Source: an uncultured Candidatus Saccharibacteria bacterium
GTDB taxonomy: Bacteria > Patescibacteriota > Saccharimonadia > Saccharimonadales > Saccharimonadaceae
DNA: 40,849 nt
Direction of reading: 5' to 3'
NCBI GenBank assembly: GCA_946406315.1
Contig: CAMJKD010000011.1
Span: forward strand, 1 to 40,849
Part shown: positions 15,559-22,570 of the stretch, in pieces
Layout: every line of letters begins with the position of its first letter
How positions within the stretch are numbered: the stretch's first letter is position 1
Made by a program: the position numbers and the translations under genes
Notes under the pieces: generated by a model
The model's input: the letters and a program-made list of their open reading frames with translations, nothing else
Told to the model about the DNA's origin: nothing
The model's database searches: none

Positions 15559-16986
15559 ATGAGAAAAGAACCTGGTTTCGCATATCGTATACTCCTGATT
15601 TTAGGTGATGCAGCTGCAATCGTCTTTTCTTTTGCATTCTCTTATTATTTCCGCACGCATATCGATTCTCGCCCATATTATTTCACTTCGGAAATCCGGG
15701 ATTTTATCTTGTCAAACATTCTCTTGTTGCCAATTTGGCTTATTATTTTAACCAGCCTCGGTCTTTATTCGCGACGTGTCTTAACCCGCCGCGGCCTAGA
15801 GTACTGGCGTCTTTTTCTCGCTTCGGTGCTTGGCGTGATGACGATTATTACTTATGATTTCTTTGCTAGTGCATATATCGCACGCGGCTCTCTCTTTCCG
15901 GTACGCACAATTGCCATTTACGCTATCGTCTTCAATTTTATTGTTTTAGTTGTTACTCGCACGATTATTCGAGTTGTTCGTCAGATTTTTCTTCTCCACA
16001 ACGTTGGTCTAATCCGCACACTTATTGTCGGCAACAGCGACAATACGACTCAGCTTCTCCAGGGGATAGCGCCAGATAGCGGTTTTAAAGTAGTTGGCGT
16101 AGTCGCTAATGATAAATACGTACCTGAAGAATGGAAAAAACGACAATACAGCGATCTTAGTGTGGCTATTTCGCGCCTACGTCCGCACGCCATTATACAT
16201 ACGGGCTCCAAGAATATAGAGGCTGTCAATAAAGCCGCCATTGACCATCACGCCCTGTACTATTATTCTCCTGCAGAAGATTCCATTATTGTTCAGAGCG
16301 GCAACGTTGAATTTATTGCGGCTGTCCCTATTGTTCTTATTCGTACTACACCACTTAGCGGGGCGGCTAAAATCTATAAACGCCTGATGGATATTATTTT
16401 GGGTCTTATTTTAACTATTCTTGCTGCTATTCCTATGCTCATTATCTTCATTATTCAAAAAATCATTGAACCGAAATCGCCAGCTATTTATAAAGATACG
16501 CGCCTAACGCGCTATAATCGTGAGTTTCCGCTACTAAAGTTTCGCAGTATGAAGCAAGAATATTGCGGACTTACGCCAGAACAAGCATTTGAGAAAATGG
16601 GCAAGCCAGAATTATCTGAAAAATATCGCAAACAGGGCGACTATATTAAAAACGACCCCCGTTATACTAATTTTGGCGCCTGGCTCCGCAAGACTTCGCT
16701 AGATGAAATCCCGCAATTCCTCAATGTGCTCAAAGGCGATATTTCGCTGATTGGTCCACGCGCCTTGCAACCGGGAGAGCTTAAAGATTACGGTGATCGT
16801 GGTCTGTTACTATCGGTAAAATCTGGCCTGACGGGGCTTGCGCAAGTTTCGGGTCGCCGCAATATCTCCTTCAATGAGCGCCGTGCTCTAGATATTTACT
16901 ATGTCCAGAACTGGTCACCAGCGCTCGATGCGCAAATATTCCTTAGGACTGTTGCGTCGGTTCTTCATCATGATGGTGCGAAGTAG
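15559..16986 (+). CDS. Polyprenyl-phosphate sugar phosphotransferase (initiating glycosyltransferase)
   Basis: The 475-residue protein is of the WbaP/WcaJ type: several N-terminal transmembrane helices (about 10-30, 50-70, 85-105, 115-140), a CoA-binding-like soluble domain (about 150-255, LIVGNSDNTTQLL) and the C-terminal bacterial sugar transferase domain (from about 268, YKRLMDIILG). The catalytic domain shows LLKFRSMK, LRKTSLDEIPQFLNVLKGD, ISLIGPRA and GLTGLAQVSGR. These enzymes place the first sugar phosphate on undecaprenyl phosphate for surface polysaccharide or glycoprotein glycan synthesis. The last 44 nt overlap the convergent GtrA gene. Confidence 0.93.
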   Translation: MRKEPGFAYRILLILGDAAAIVFSFAFSYYFRTHIDSRPYYFTSEIRDFILSNILLLPIWLIILTSLGLYSRRVLTRRGLEYWRLFLASVLGVMTIITYDFFASAYIARGSLFPVRTIAIYAIVFNFIVLVVTRTIIRVVRQIFLLHNVGLIRTLIVGNSDNTTQLLQGIAPDSGFKVVGVVANDKYVPEEWKKRQYSDLSVAISRLRPHAIIHTGSKNIEAVNKAAIDHHALYYYSPAEDSIIVQSGNVEFIAAVPIVLIRTTPLSGAAKIYKRLMDIILGLILTILAAIPMLIIFIIQKIIEPKSPAIYKDTRLTRYNREFPLLKFRSMKQEYCGLTPEQAFEKMGKPELSEKYRKQGDYIKNDPRYTNFGAWLRKTSLDEIPQFLNVLKGDISLIGPRALQPGELKDYGDRGLLLSVKSGLTGLAQVSGRRNISFNERRALDIYYVQNWSPALDAQIFLRTVASVLHHDGAK

Positions 16987-17425
16987 AACCTTTCTGAGTT
17001 TTTCCACGAAAAACTAATTTGTAACCAAAATAATTTGAAAACATTCCACAAATAGAGCCAAAAGCTTTACCTAGTAGTTTTGTAATATTATTTTCTCCGA
17101 GTGTTAAAGTGACGATGTTTATTGCGATATTTTGCACTGCCCACGCACTAAATAAGGAAACAACTAAAAAGCCAGGCGCGGTTTCACGTTTGCTCTTTTT
17201 TGATTTCCAAACGTATTTGTAATTCAGAATAAAACTTACAGTAACACAGATTGTTGTGGATATTATATTTGCTACTTCTTTTGGAGTGTTGATAATATTT
17301 GCGAAAAAACCAAAAACACAAAAATCTAATACTGTATTAAAACCGCCAACCATAACGAATTTTATCTTTTCGCCATGTTTTTTAACCACATGAATATTTT
17401 TAAGCTTTTTTAGCTTTTCTCTCAT
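16943..17425 (-). CDS. GtrA-family membrane protein (lipid-linked sugar flippase)
   Basis: The protein has four transmembrane helices and the GtrA signature start KFVMVGGFNTVLDFCVFGF, followed by ATG-proximal Lys-rich residues. GtrA proteins move polyprenyl-phosphate-linked sugars across the membrane, usually together with a GtrB/DPM1-like transferase, which is exactly the upstream gene. The ATG at 17425 (160 residues) is preferred because AAGGA lies at good distance; the in-frame ATG at 17452 would add nine residues without a Shine-Dalgarno. It overlaps the transferase gene by 26 nt. The last residues (HHHDEEPTQQS) are encoded antisense to the end of the sugar transferase gene. Confidence 0.9.
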   Translation of the reverse strand: MREKLKKLKNIHVVKKHGEKIKFVMVGGFNTVLDFCVFGFFANIINTPKEVANIISTTICVTVSFILNYKYVWKSKKSKRETAPGFLVVSLFSAWAVQNIAINIVTLTLGENNITKLLGKAFGSICGMFSNYFGYKLVFRGKTQKGSTSHHHDEEPTQQS

Positions 17426-18368
17426 TAAGATTCCTTGAATTTTTATGGTCAACGATGTAGAGTGGTCGACCTTGTGTTTCGGCGTGAATATGAGAAATAT
17501 ATAGAGCCGTGATAGCTTGAGACGTTAAAACGAGACCAATTAGAAAAGTAATAAAGATACTCAAACAGGTAGTACCAGTCAATCTTAACTGTAGCGGGTC
17601 GGCCATAATATATTCCTCAACAATCACGAATATGCCCAAAATAAACGAAACTATCGTAATCAAAACACCGATCCAACCAAAAATAATCAACGGAGTAGTA
17701 CTTAAACTCACAAAACTATCAATTGCAAGTTGAAAAAGTTTTTTGAAGTTATAGCTGGGTTTTCCGGCCAAGCGATTGCCGTAAACATAGTCGATATAGA
17801 CTTTTTTAAATCCCATCCAATCCATCAAACCACGCGTAATACGACCATGCTCGGTTAGCTTATTGTATTCATCCGCTACACAACGGTCAATAATGCGAAA
17901 ATCCGTACTCCCGGGAACGGTATCTTTTACGCCCATCATTCTTAAGATTTTATAGAAAAACTTAGATCCAAGTTTCGCGATAAAACCGTGTTTTTCGTAT
18001 TTTCCGCGTACGCCAATTACGATTTCGCCACCTTCTTCCCATTTCTTAATAAATTCATGAATCAATTTTGGCGGCTGCTGACCATCGGCATCGATAGTCA
18101 TTACGGCATCACCTGTCGCTTCGTGGATACCAGCCGTCAAGGCTATTTCTTTACCGAAATTGCGCGAAAAACATAGTACTTTTACGTGCTTATCTTTTTC
18201 GGCTATCTCTTGGATTATCTCTAAACTTTTATCACTACTTCCATCATCAACCAAAATTAGCTCGTAATCATATTTGAGTTGTTTCAACTCTGGTAAGAGT
18301 AATTTGTTATAGAAATCCCGAAAACCTTTTTCCTCATTGTAGACCGGTATCACAAAAGATATTTTCAT
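17400..18368 (-). CDS. GT2 glycosyltransferase, GtrB/DPM1-like, with two C-terminal helices
   Basis: The 322-residue protein carries the GT-A fold: FVIPVYNEEKG, LILVDDGSSDKS, FSRNFGKEIALTAG and the metal-binding DADGQQPP, followed by VPGSTDFRIIDR. C-terminal transmembrane helices at about 228-255 and 268-292 place it at the membrane, as in GtrB and dolichyl/polyprenyl-phosphate mannosyl- or glucosyltransferases. It makes a polyprenyl-phosphate sugar that the overlapping GtrA gene product would flip. The ATG at 18374 lies one base after the -10 box and cannot be in the mRNA, so MKISF at 18368 is the start. Confidence 0.92.
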   Translation of the reverse strand: MKISFVIPVYNEEKGFRDFYNKLLLPELKQLKYDYELILVDDGSSDKSLEIIQEIAEKDKHVKVLCFSRNFGKEIALTAGIHEATGDAVMTIDADGQQPPKLIHEFIKKWEEGGEIVIGVRGKYEKHGFIAKLGSKFFYKILRMMGVKDTVPGSTDFRIIDRCVADEYNKLTEHGRITRGLMDWMGFKKVYIDYVYGNRLAGKPSYNFKKLFQLAIDSFVSLSTTPLIIFGWIGVLITIVSFILGIFVIVEEYIMADPLQLRLTGTTCLSIFITFLIGLVLTSQAITALYISHIHAETQGRPLYIVDHKNSRNLNERKAKKA

Positions 18369-18375
18369 TGTCATT

Positions 18376-18384
18376 ATTATATCA
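18376..18384 (-). promoter_or_regulatory. Extended -10 promoter (TGA-TATAAT) of the gtrB-like gene, leaderless
   Basis: On the minus strand the hexamer ends at 18376, 7 nt before the ATG at 18368. This distance selects that ATG over the one at 18374. Confidence 0.7.
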
Positions 18385-18421
18385 CAAATAGGGGAGCAAA
18401 ACTAGCAAAACAACGAATATA

Positions 18422-18430
18422 TGATATAAT
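18422..18430 (+). promoter_or_regulatory. Extended -10 promoter (TGA-TATAAT) with a ~70-nt leader
   Basis: The hexamer is 76 nt before the ATG at 18507, so unlike most neighbours this gene has a real 5' leader. A Shine-Dalgarno (AAGGGGGG at 18491-18498) lies eight bases before the start. Confidence 0.65.
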
Positions 18431-18452
18431 ATGTTAACTATTAAGATTGACT

Positions 18453-18485
18453 GTACTTGGTAGTTTTTCTGTCAACCAGTAGTAC
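18453..18485 (+). promoter_or_regulatory. Bulged stem-loop in the 5' leader
   Basis: GTACT-TGGT (18453-18461) pairs with ACCA (18475-18478) and AGTAC (18481-18485), leaving a 2-nt bulge and a 13-nt loop. It ends 6 nt before the Shine-Dalgarno, so it could influence translation or mRNA stability. No known riboswitch class is recognised. Confidence 0.4.
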
Positions 18486-18506
18486 CTTGAAAGGGGGGCA
18501 ACATCT

Positions 18507-19007
18507 ATGAGTGTTAATTTTATGCTTTGCGGTCTTCATGACTCAGGTACGGCGGTCGAGTTCGCCGGAACAAACTTTTTCTTTCATCGTAAAGCAAGTG
18601 ACGATTATTATATAATTAGCGATGCGACAATTGAAGATGGCAAACTGGTCATGAACTTCATCCCCACCGATAAAATTAGTCAAGGTCGGCTCGGGCGCCC
18701 AAAACAGCACTTCTTTAAATTTTTGCCAGATCAGCAGAGTGGCGCAGGACTCTCTATTAAAGAGTGTAGCGAACCTAATCAGAACGGAATGACTCACGTG
18801 ATTTTCCATTGCGTAAAAAGCATGAGTAGTCCGTCCCGAGGAGACTACTTCTGCTATTGTAGGTTTGAAGCCAATCTCGGCGCTGAGGTTGCCGCAGAGA
18901 TTCTTTGCAGTGCCGACGAAAAGAGATTGATCAACGACTACGGCTTTGACTGCACATACAGGTATGATGACGAAGGGGAATGTAAAGTTGTCTATAAACG
19001 CAAATAA
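18507..19007 (+). CDS. Cytoplasmic protein of unknown function (166 aa)
   Basis: I do not recognise this protein. It has no signal peptide or transmembrane helix, seven Cys residues scattered over the length (LCGLHD, IKECSEP, FHCVKS, YFCYCRF, EILCSAD, FDCTYRY) and alternating strand-like segments, with an extended charged C-terminus. The many cysteines are unusual for this genome's cytoplasmic proteins; metal binding is possible but no spaced CxxC pairs occur. Its unit has a leader with a stem-loop, a strong Shine-Dalgarno and a perfect terminator, an organisation it shares with the lipoprotein gene at 5745 and the small gene at 14859. Confidence 0.7.
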   Translation: MSVNFMLCGLHDSGTAVEFAGTNFFFHRKASDDYYIISDATIEDGKLVMNFIPTDKISQGRLGRPKQHFFKFLPDQQSGAGLSIKECSEPNQNGMTHVIFHCVKSMSSPSRGDYFCYCRFEANLGAEVAAEILCSADEKRLINDYGFDCTYRYDDEGECKVVYKRK

Positions 19008-19017
19008 CACTCAACCT

Positions 19018-19040
19018 GCGAGCCTCCGGGCTCGCTTTTT
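19018..19040 (+). terminator. Intrinsic terminator
   Basis: GCGAGCC (19018-19024), loop TCCG, GGCTCGC (19029-19035), then TTTTT. Confidence 0.92.
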
Positions 19041-19065
19041 GTTAGCATAAAAAAGCTAAGCATTG

Positions 19066-19071
19066 TAAAAT
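19066..19071 (+). promoter_or_regulatory. -10 box (TAAAAT), leaderless
   Basis: The hexamer ends 7 nt before the ATG at 19079. TG lies directly next to it without the usual one-base gap, so it is a weaker match than the other extended -10 boxes. Confidence 0.45.
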
Positions 19072-19078
19072 AAAGCTA

Positions 19079-19657
19079 ATGGTATATTCTGAACGAGTAA
19101 ACAAGGCAATCAAGATTGCTACAAGATTACATGACGGCCAATTTCGTCGCGGTTCGACTATTCCATATATTGCGCATCCGTTCGCCGTTGCCTTAATGAC
19201 TCAGGATTACATCGATAGTGAAGATGTTTTTATTGGGGGTGTCTTGCATGATATTTTAGAGGACGTACCGGAGCGAGAGTATGCCGCTAAAGATCTCGCG
19301 AATGATTTCGGATATGACATTCTTAATATTGTTGAAACCGTATCGGAACCAAATATCCGCACACCAACCCAAGAGGCGTGGCGTGCGCGCAAGTATTCGT
19401 ACCTCAATAATATTCAAAGCTCAAATGATATTCGACCACTCATTATATCTGCCTGCGACAAAATGCATAATATGGGCGAGTTGGTTTATGGTTACAATGA
19501 ACTTGGCGAGAGTATTTGGACTTATTTCGCCGCCAAACGCGAGCGTGAAATATGGTTTTACGATTCTGTATTGCATATTCTGAATACTAAAATCATCCCG
19601 CCCGAGATAATCGAAGAATACGAGAAGCGATTAGATAAACTAAAACAACTCCACTAG
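19079..19657 (+). CDS. HD-domain ppGpp hydrolase-like protein (stand-alone)
   Basis: The 192-residue protein matches the HD hydrolase domain of RelA/SpoT and of small alarmone hydrolases (MESH1-like): ATRLHDGQFRRGSTIPYIAHP with metal ligand His33, then GGVLHDILED with His57/Asp58 and the following Glu61-Asp62, and a distal Asp in SACDKMHNM. No synthetase or TGS/ACT domains follow, so it would only degrade (p)ppGpp or a related nucleotide, in the cytoplasm. The start has a leaderless layout. The substrate is inferred from the family. Confidence 0.85.
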   Translation: MVYSERVNKAIKIATRLHDGQFRRGSTIPYIAHPFAVALMTQDYIDSEDVFIGGVLHDILEDVPEREYAAKDLANDFGYDILNIVETVSEPNIRTPTQEAWRARKYSYLNNIQSSNDIRPLIISACDKMHNMGELVYGYNELGESIWTYFAAKREREIWFYDSVLHILNTKIIPPEIIEEYEKRLDKLKQLH

Positions 19658-19667
19658 ATTAATTATT

Positions 19668-19802
19668 ATGGCAATAACTCGTCACCGTAAGATTATTGCG
19701 ACTGGCATTATCGGCATTATGACAAATCTGCTGCTGGTTATTCATTTAGGATTACCCTTAATTCGGATTTTAGCGATTAGCCCAAAGAAACTCTTATTAT
19801 AA
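19668..19802 (+). CDS. Small membrane protein (44 aa)
   Basis: ATG at 19668 opens a 45-codon frame ending with TAA at 19800-19802, immediately before a terminator. The product starts MAITRHRKII and has one hydrophobic helix (about residues 9-37) with a basic end (SPKKLLL). It lies 10 nt after the HD-hydrolase gene in the same direction and fills the space up to the terminator. No Shine-Dalgarno is clear, so expression would depend on read-through. Small single-helix proteins are often missed by gene callers; reality is supported by its position, basic-hydrophobic-basic layout and terminator placement only. Confidence 0.5.
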   Translation: MAITRHRKIIATGIIGIMTNLLLVIHLGLPLIRILAISPKKLLL

Positions 19803-19820
19803 AAAAGCACTTGCTTTTTC
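19802..19820 (+). terminator. Intrinsic terminator
   Basis: AAAAAGC (19802-19808), loop ACTT, GCTTTTT (19813-19819), then CTTT. The stem starts inside the stop codon of the small membrane protein. Confidence 0.6.
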
Positions 19821-19839
19821 TTTAAAAGCGTGCCACAAT
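19811..19839 (+). promoter_or_regulatory. Probable promoter of the first MucBP gene
   Basis: TTGCTT (19811-19816), 17-nt spacer, TGC followed by CACAAT (19834-19839). It overlaps the preceding terminator. The leader is about 40 nt, purine-rich, and resembles that of the paralogue at 22571. Confidence 0.45.
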
Positions 19840-19886
19840 GATAAGTACAAAAGGTCAAAATAAAAAAACGAAAAGAGAAAAGGTTT

Positions 19887-21878
19887 ATGAAAAAACTCCA
19901 CACTTCCGCCTTGTTGGTCGCAGCTGCATCTTTTGCTGCTTTACCAATTATGGGCGTTTCCGATGTTAGTGCGACAGCACAATCGGTCGATTATAAGGAC
20001 TTTAGCGCCTTAAATACAGCAGCACTGAATGCAAATAGTGGTTATTCGCATTCGAAAATATATTGGGAGGACAATACTACAATTACCGTTAAGAGAGCAG
20101 CTGGAAATTCTGCAGTGGGCACTCAGGCTGTTTTAAGTGATGAGTTTGACGTAAACTATATTCTTCCCGGAGAGAAACTCTCAGTTTTAATTGAAAACTC
20201 TTCCGCATTAGACAGTACTGGTAAAAAGGCCGATGTCTTAGTGAAAGTTTCCGATGTTAACGCTTGGGAAACCGGCAATGATGACGAAGGGCATCCTATA
20301 TCGTATGCACGACTATCTGTTTATAACGAAATAACTGGATCATCTGCCCCACTTCATCCTGAAAATGCTTATGAATCGGCTTCGGCTATTCACGCTGGCG
20401 ACCCAATTATCTTCGTTAACTATACTTATTACGCAGATAGCCTTACTACGATTAAGTATTGTAAGAAAGGTACCTATAATTCTGCGACCGATGACTGTAC
20501 GGCTGCCGGCGTTTCGGCGATAAGTGCGGCAATGTGGGACTTTGACGTACCGAATAGTAATCGCGAACTAGTTAACGGGCAATATGTCTATACTAAATAT
20601 GACGACAAATTATTTCACGGCAACGAGGGTGTCGTTCTAGAATCTGGCGTTAATACCATATATTACAATAAAGATCATGCAATCGATAGCGTAGGTCTCG
20701 TAACTGAACAAAATGGCTTCTCTAATACGTCGATTAATAGTCCTAATTATAATGGTATTTGGTTTGGTAACTCCGCCATGGTCACGGCAACCAACCTATC
20801 GAGCACTTGGTCTTATCGCTATACTGGTACATTATGTGGTATTTTCACGGTTTTCGGATCGACTGTACCATATGAAATCCCGAACCCGAAGAAAACAGTA
20901 GATAAACAAACTGCTCGAGTTGGCGATAAAATCACCTACCGTATTTCTCAAGAAGTGCCAAACAACTTTTCTACAGATACGGATATCGTTACCTTCATGT
21001 CTCTTTGGAGTAATTTTGATAATATCCCTCGCGACAAAGGCTACAGTGCTCTTAAAATAACCGACACCTTCGACAATAGCCTTCAGCTTCCTGCTGCGTC
21101 GAAAGTAAAAATTGTTGACGAGAACGGTACGGACGTAACATCGAAGTTTACTATTACTATCAGTGGTCAATCAATCGAAGCAGCCGCAAAGAATGCTACT
21201 CAGCTCGACCTCTATGGTCATACATATACAATTACTATTCCAACAACGGTGAAAAGTCAGCTAACTGGCTCCCCAGTCCGAAATCTTGCTCGCACTACCT
21301 ATACTCCAGTTGGTGGCAGTGAGACTACTATCCTATCCGACCCAGTTGAAACTAGAATCTATCATACCGTCGTAGCTAAGTATATCGATGATGAAACTGG
21401 CGAAGAAATTGCCGATTCTACCACACGAGATTACGAACATGGCGCACCGTACATTACGAGAGAATCAGATGATATTCCAGATAAGTATAAGTTAATTAAA
21501 ATGCCAAGTAATGCTATTGGTATTGCGGACAAAGATTACGAAGTCATCTATCGTTATGTTTCGCCAAGGAAAGTTACAGTTTATCACATTGACGATGAGA
21601 CTGGTGAACCAATAAGCGATTCGGTTAGCGACGAATATCCACAAGGCGACCCTTATACGACTAACCCATTGTCAGAGGTTCCAAAAGGGTATCAGCTAGT
21701 TGAAACTCCTAAGAATGCAGAAGGCACCGTTGGCAATGAAGACATCGAAGTTATCTATCGCTATCGCAAGATTAAGAATCCAAAAACCGTCGATGGCATT
21801 ACAAAAGCTACTTTCGGTATCATAGCGGCAACTATCGCAGGATTTGGCATTCATCGCGCATTTAAGCGCCGAGGCTAA
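19887..21878 (+). CDS. MucBP-repeat surface protein with sortase-type tail (paralogue 1)
   Basis: The 663-residue protein has a signal peptide (residues 1-30, MKKLHTSALLVAAASF...), an N-terminal domain of about 300 residues unique to this pair, a fimbrial isopeptide-type domain starting with KKTVDKQTARVGDKITYRI (about 330-490), and two MucBP modules (each with a YIDDETGE/HIDDETGEP start and a VIYRY end, about 497-625). The end shows NPKTV (631-635), about 20 hydrophobic residues and the basic tail RAFKRRG: the layout of a cell-wall sorting signal, with a motif close to the NPQTN/NPKTG signals of class B sortases. The start is weakly supplied with a Shine-Dalgarno (AAAAGG). It is probably an adhesin exposed at the surface. 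Confidence 0.88.
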   Translation: MKKLHTSALLVAAASFAALPIMGVSDVSATAQSVDYKDFSALNTAALNANSGYSHSKIYWEDNTTITVKRAAGNSAVGTQAVLSDEFDVNYILPGEKLSVLIENSSALDSTGKKADVLVKVSDVNAWETGNDDEGHPISYARLSVYNEITGSSAPLHPENAYESASAIHAGDPIIFVNYTYYADSLTTIKYCKKGTYNSATDDCTAAGVSAISAAMWDFDVPNSNRELVNGQYVYTKYDDKLFHGNEGVVLESGVNTIYYNKDHAIDSVGLVTEQNGFSNTSINSPNYNGIWFGNSAMVTATNLSSTWSYRYTGTLCGIFTVFGSTVPYEIPNPKKTVDKQTARVGDKITYRISQEVPNNFSTDTDIVTFMSLWSNFDNIPRDKGYSALKITDTFDNSLQLPAASKVKIVDENGTDVTSKFTITISGQSIEAAAKNATQLDLYGHTYTITIPTTVKSQLTGSPVRNLARTTYTPVGGSETTILSDPVETRIYHTVVAKYIDDETGEEIADSTTRDYEHGAPYITRESDDIPDKYKLIKMPSNAIGIADKDYEVIYRYVSPRKVTVYHIDDETGEPISDSVSDEYPQGDPYTTNPLSEVPKGYQLVETPKNAEGTVGNEDIEVIYRYRKIKNPKTVDGITKATFGIIAATIAGFGIHRAFKRRG

Positions 21879-21891
21879 TAATATACATTAG

Positions 21892-21927
21892 AAAAATACG
21901 GTCATAATCGGAAGTGACCGTATTTTT
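21892..21927. terminator. Bidirectional terminator shared by convergent genes
   Basis: AAAAATACGGTCA (21892-21904) pairs perfectly with TGACCGTATTTTT (21915-21927), a 13-bp stem with 10-nt loop. The A/T-rich stem base supplies the U run in either direction, serving the MucBP gene (plus) and the LOG gene (minus), whose stop codon touches the stem. Confidence 0.9.
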
Positions 21928-22463
21928 CATTGATATATAGCACTAATAAACTTCTTTAGCTCTGTGCTATTATTAGCAACGCTGAAAGAAGAGAAAGTTT
22001 CTTCCGTTATGAATTTTTTATCTTTAATCTTTATGAGATAATCTAGAATGTCATCAAAAAAGCCACATGAATTATAAATCACAATTGGTTTAGTATGCTC
22101 TTTGCAAATTATGCCCTGGATTGCTAAAAAGAATTCGTAAAGTGTCCCTAGACCGCCAGGCATAAGAATGATCGCATCACACTTCCGTATCATTATCTCG
22201 GTACTTTCTAAGACTTTCTCTGTAAGTATCTCTTGATCACACTCGAGCTCAGAAAGACTACCTTTATAATATTTAGGACAAACCCCAATCACCTTGCGCT
22301 GATTTTTCTTTGCTGCACGATAGGCGACACCCATAATGCCACGATTACTTCCGCCAAAAACTAAATCATTTTCGCACATTAGCTCATTAAGAACGCTTTT
22401 GCAATCGTTCAGGTATTTTTTAGGAATACCGTCTTCTGCCGAGCAGGCTATGCATAATATCAT
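21927..22463 (-). CDS. LOG-family protein (nucleoside 5'-monophosphate phosphoribohydrolase-like)
   Basis: The 178-residue protein has the LOG/lysine-decarboxylase-like Rossmann fold: FGGSNRGIMGVAYRAA near residue 37, the loop MIRKCDAIILMPGG followed by GLGTLYEFF, i.e. the PGGxGTxxE motif that binds the nucleotide and holds the catalytic Glu. Family members cleave the N-glycosidic bond of nucleotides (cytokinin riboside monophosphates in plants; AMP or other nucleotides in bacteria). It is transcribed against the two MucBP genes that enclose it; AAGGA precedes the ATG. A functional link to the surface proteins is not evident. Confidence 0.9.
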   Translation of the reverse strand: MILCIACSAEDGIPKKYLNDCKSVLNELMCENDLVFGGSNRGIMGVAYRAAKKNQRKVIGVCPKYYKGSLSELECDQEILTEKVLESTEIMIRKCDAIILMPGGLGTLYEFFLAIQGIICKEHTKPIVIYNSCGFFDDILDYLIKIKDKKFITEETFSSFSVANNSTELKKFISAIYQ

Positions 22464-22501
22464 TTTTCCGTCCTTTTTCTTATTATAACTTCAAATAACG
22501 C

Positions 22502-22530
22502 TTGATTTAAAACTAAAAAAAGTTTATGAT
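22502..22530 (+). promoter_or_regulatory. Promoter of the second MucBP gene
   Basis: TTGATT (22502-22507), 17-nt spacer, TATGAT (22525-22530). The leader is about 35 nt and A-rich (AAAAGGTTAAAA), similar to the leader of the paralogue. Confidence 0.6.
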
Positions 22531-22570
22531 AAAACTATCAAAAGGTTAAAAATAAAAAGGTCAAACAAAA

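Noticed and set aside
18543..19010. 155-residue minus-strand frame opposite the 18507 gene
   Set aside because: The plus frame has promoter, Shine-Dalgarno and a plus-oriented terminator; the minus frame has none.
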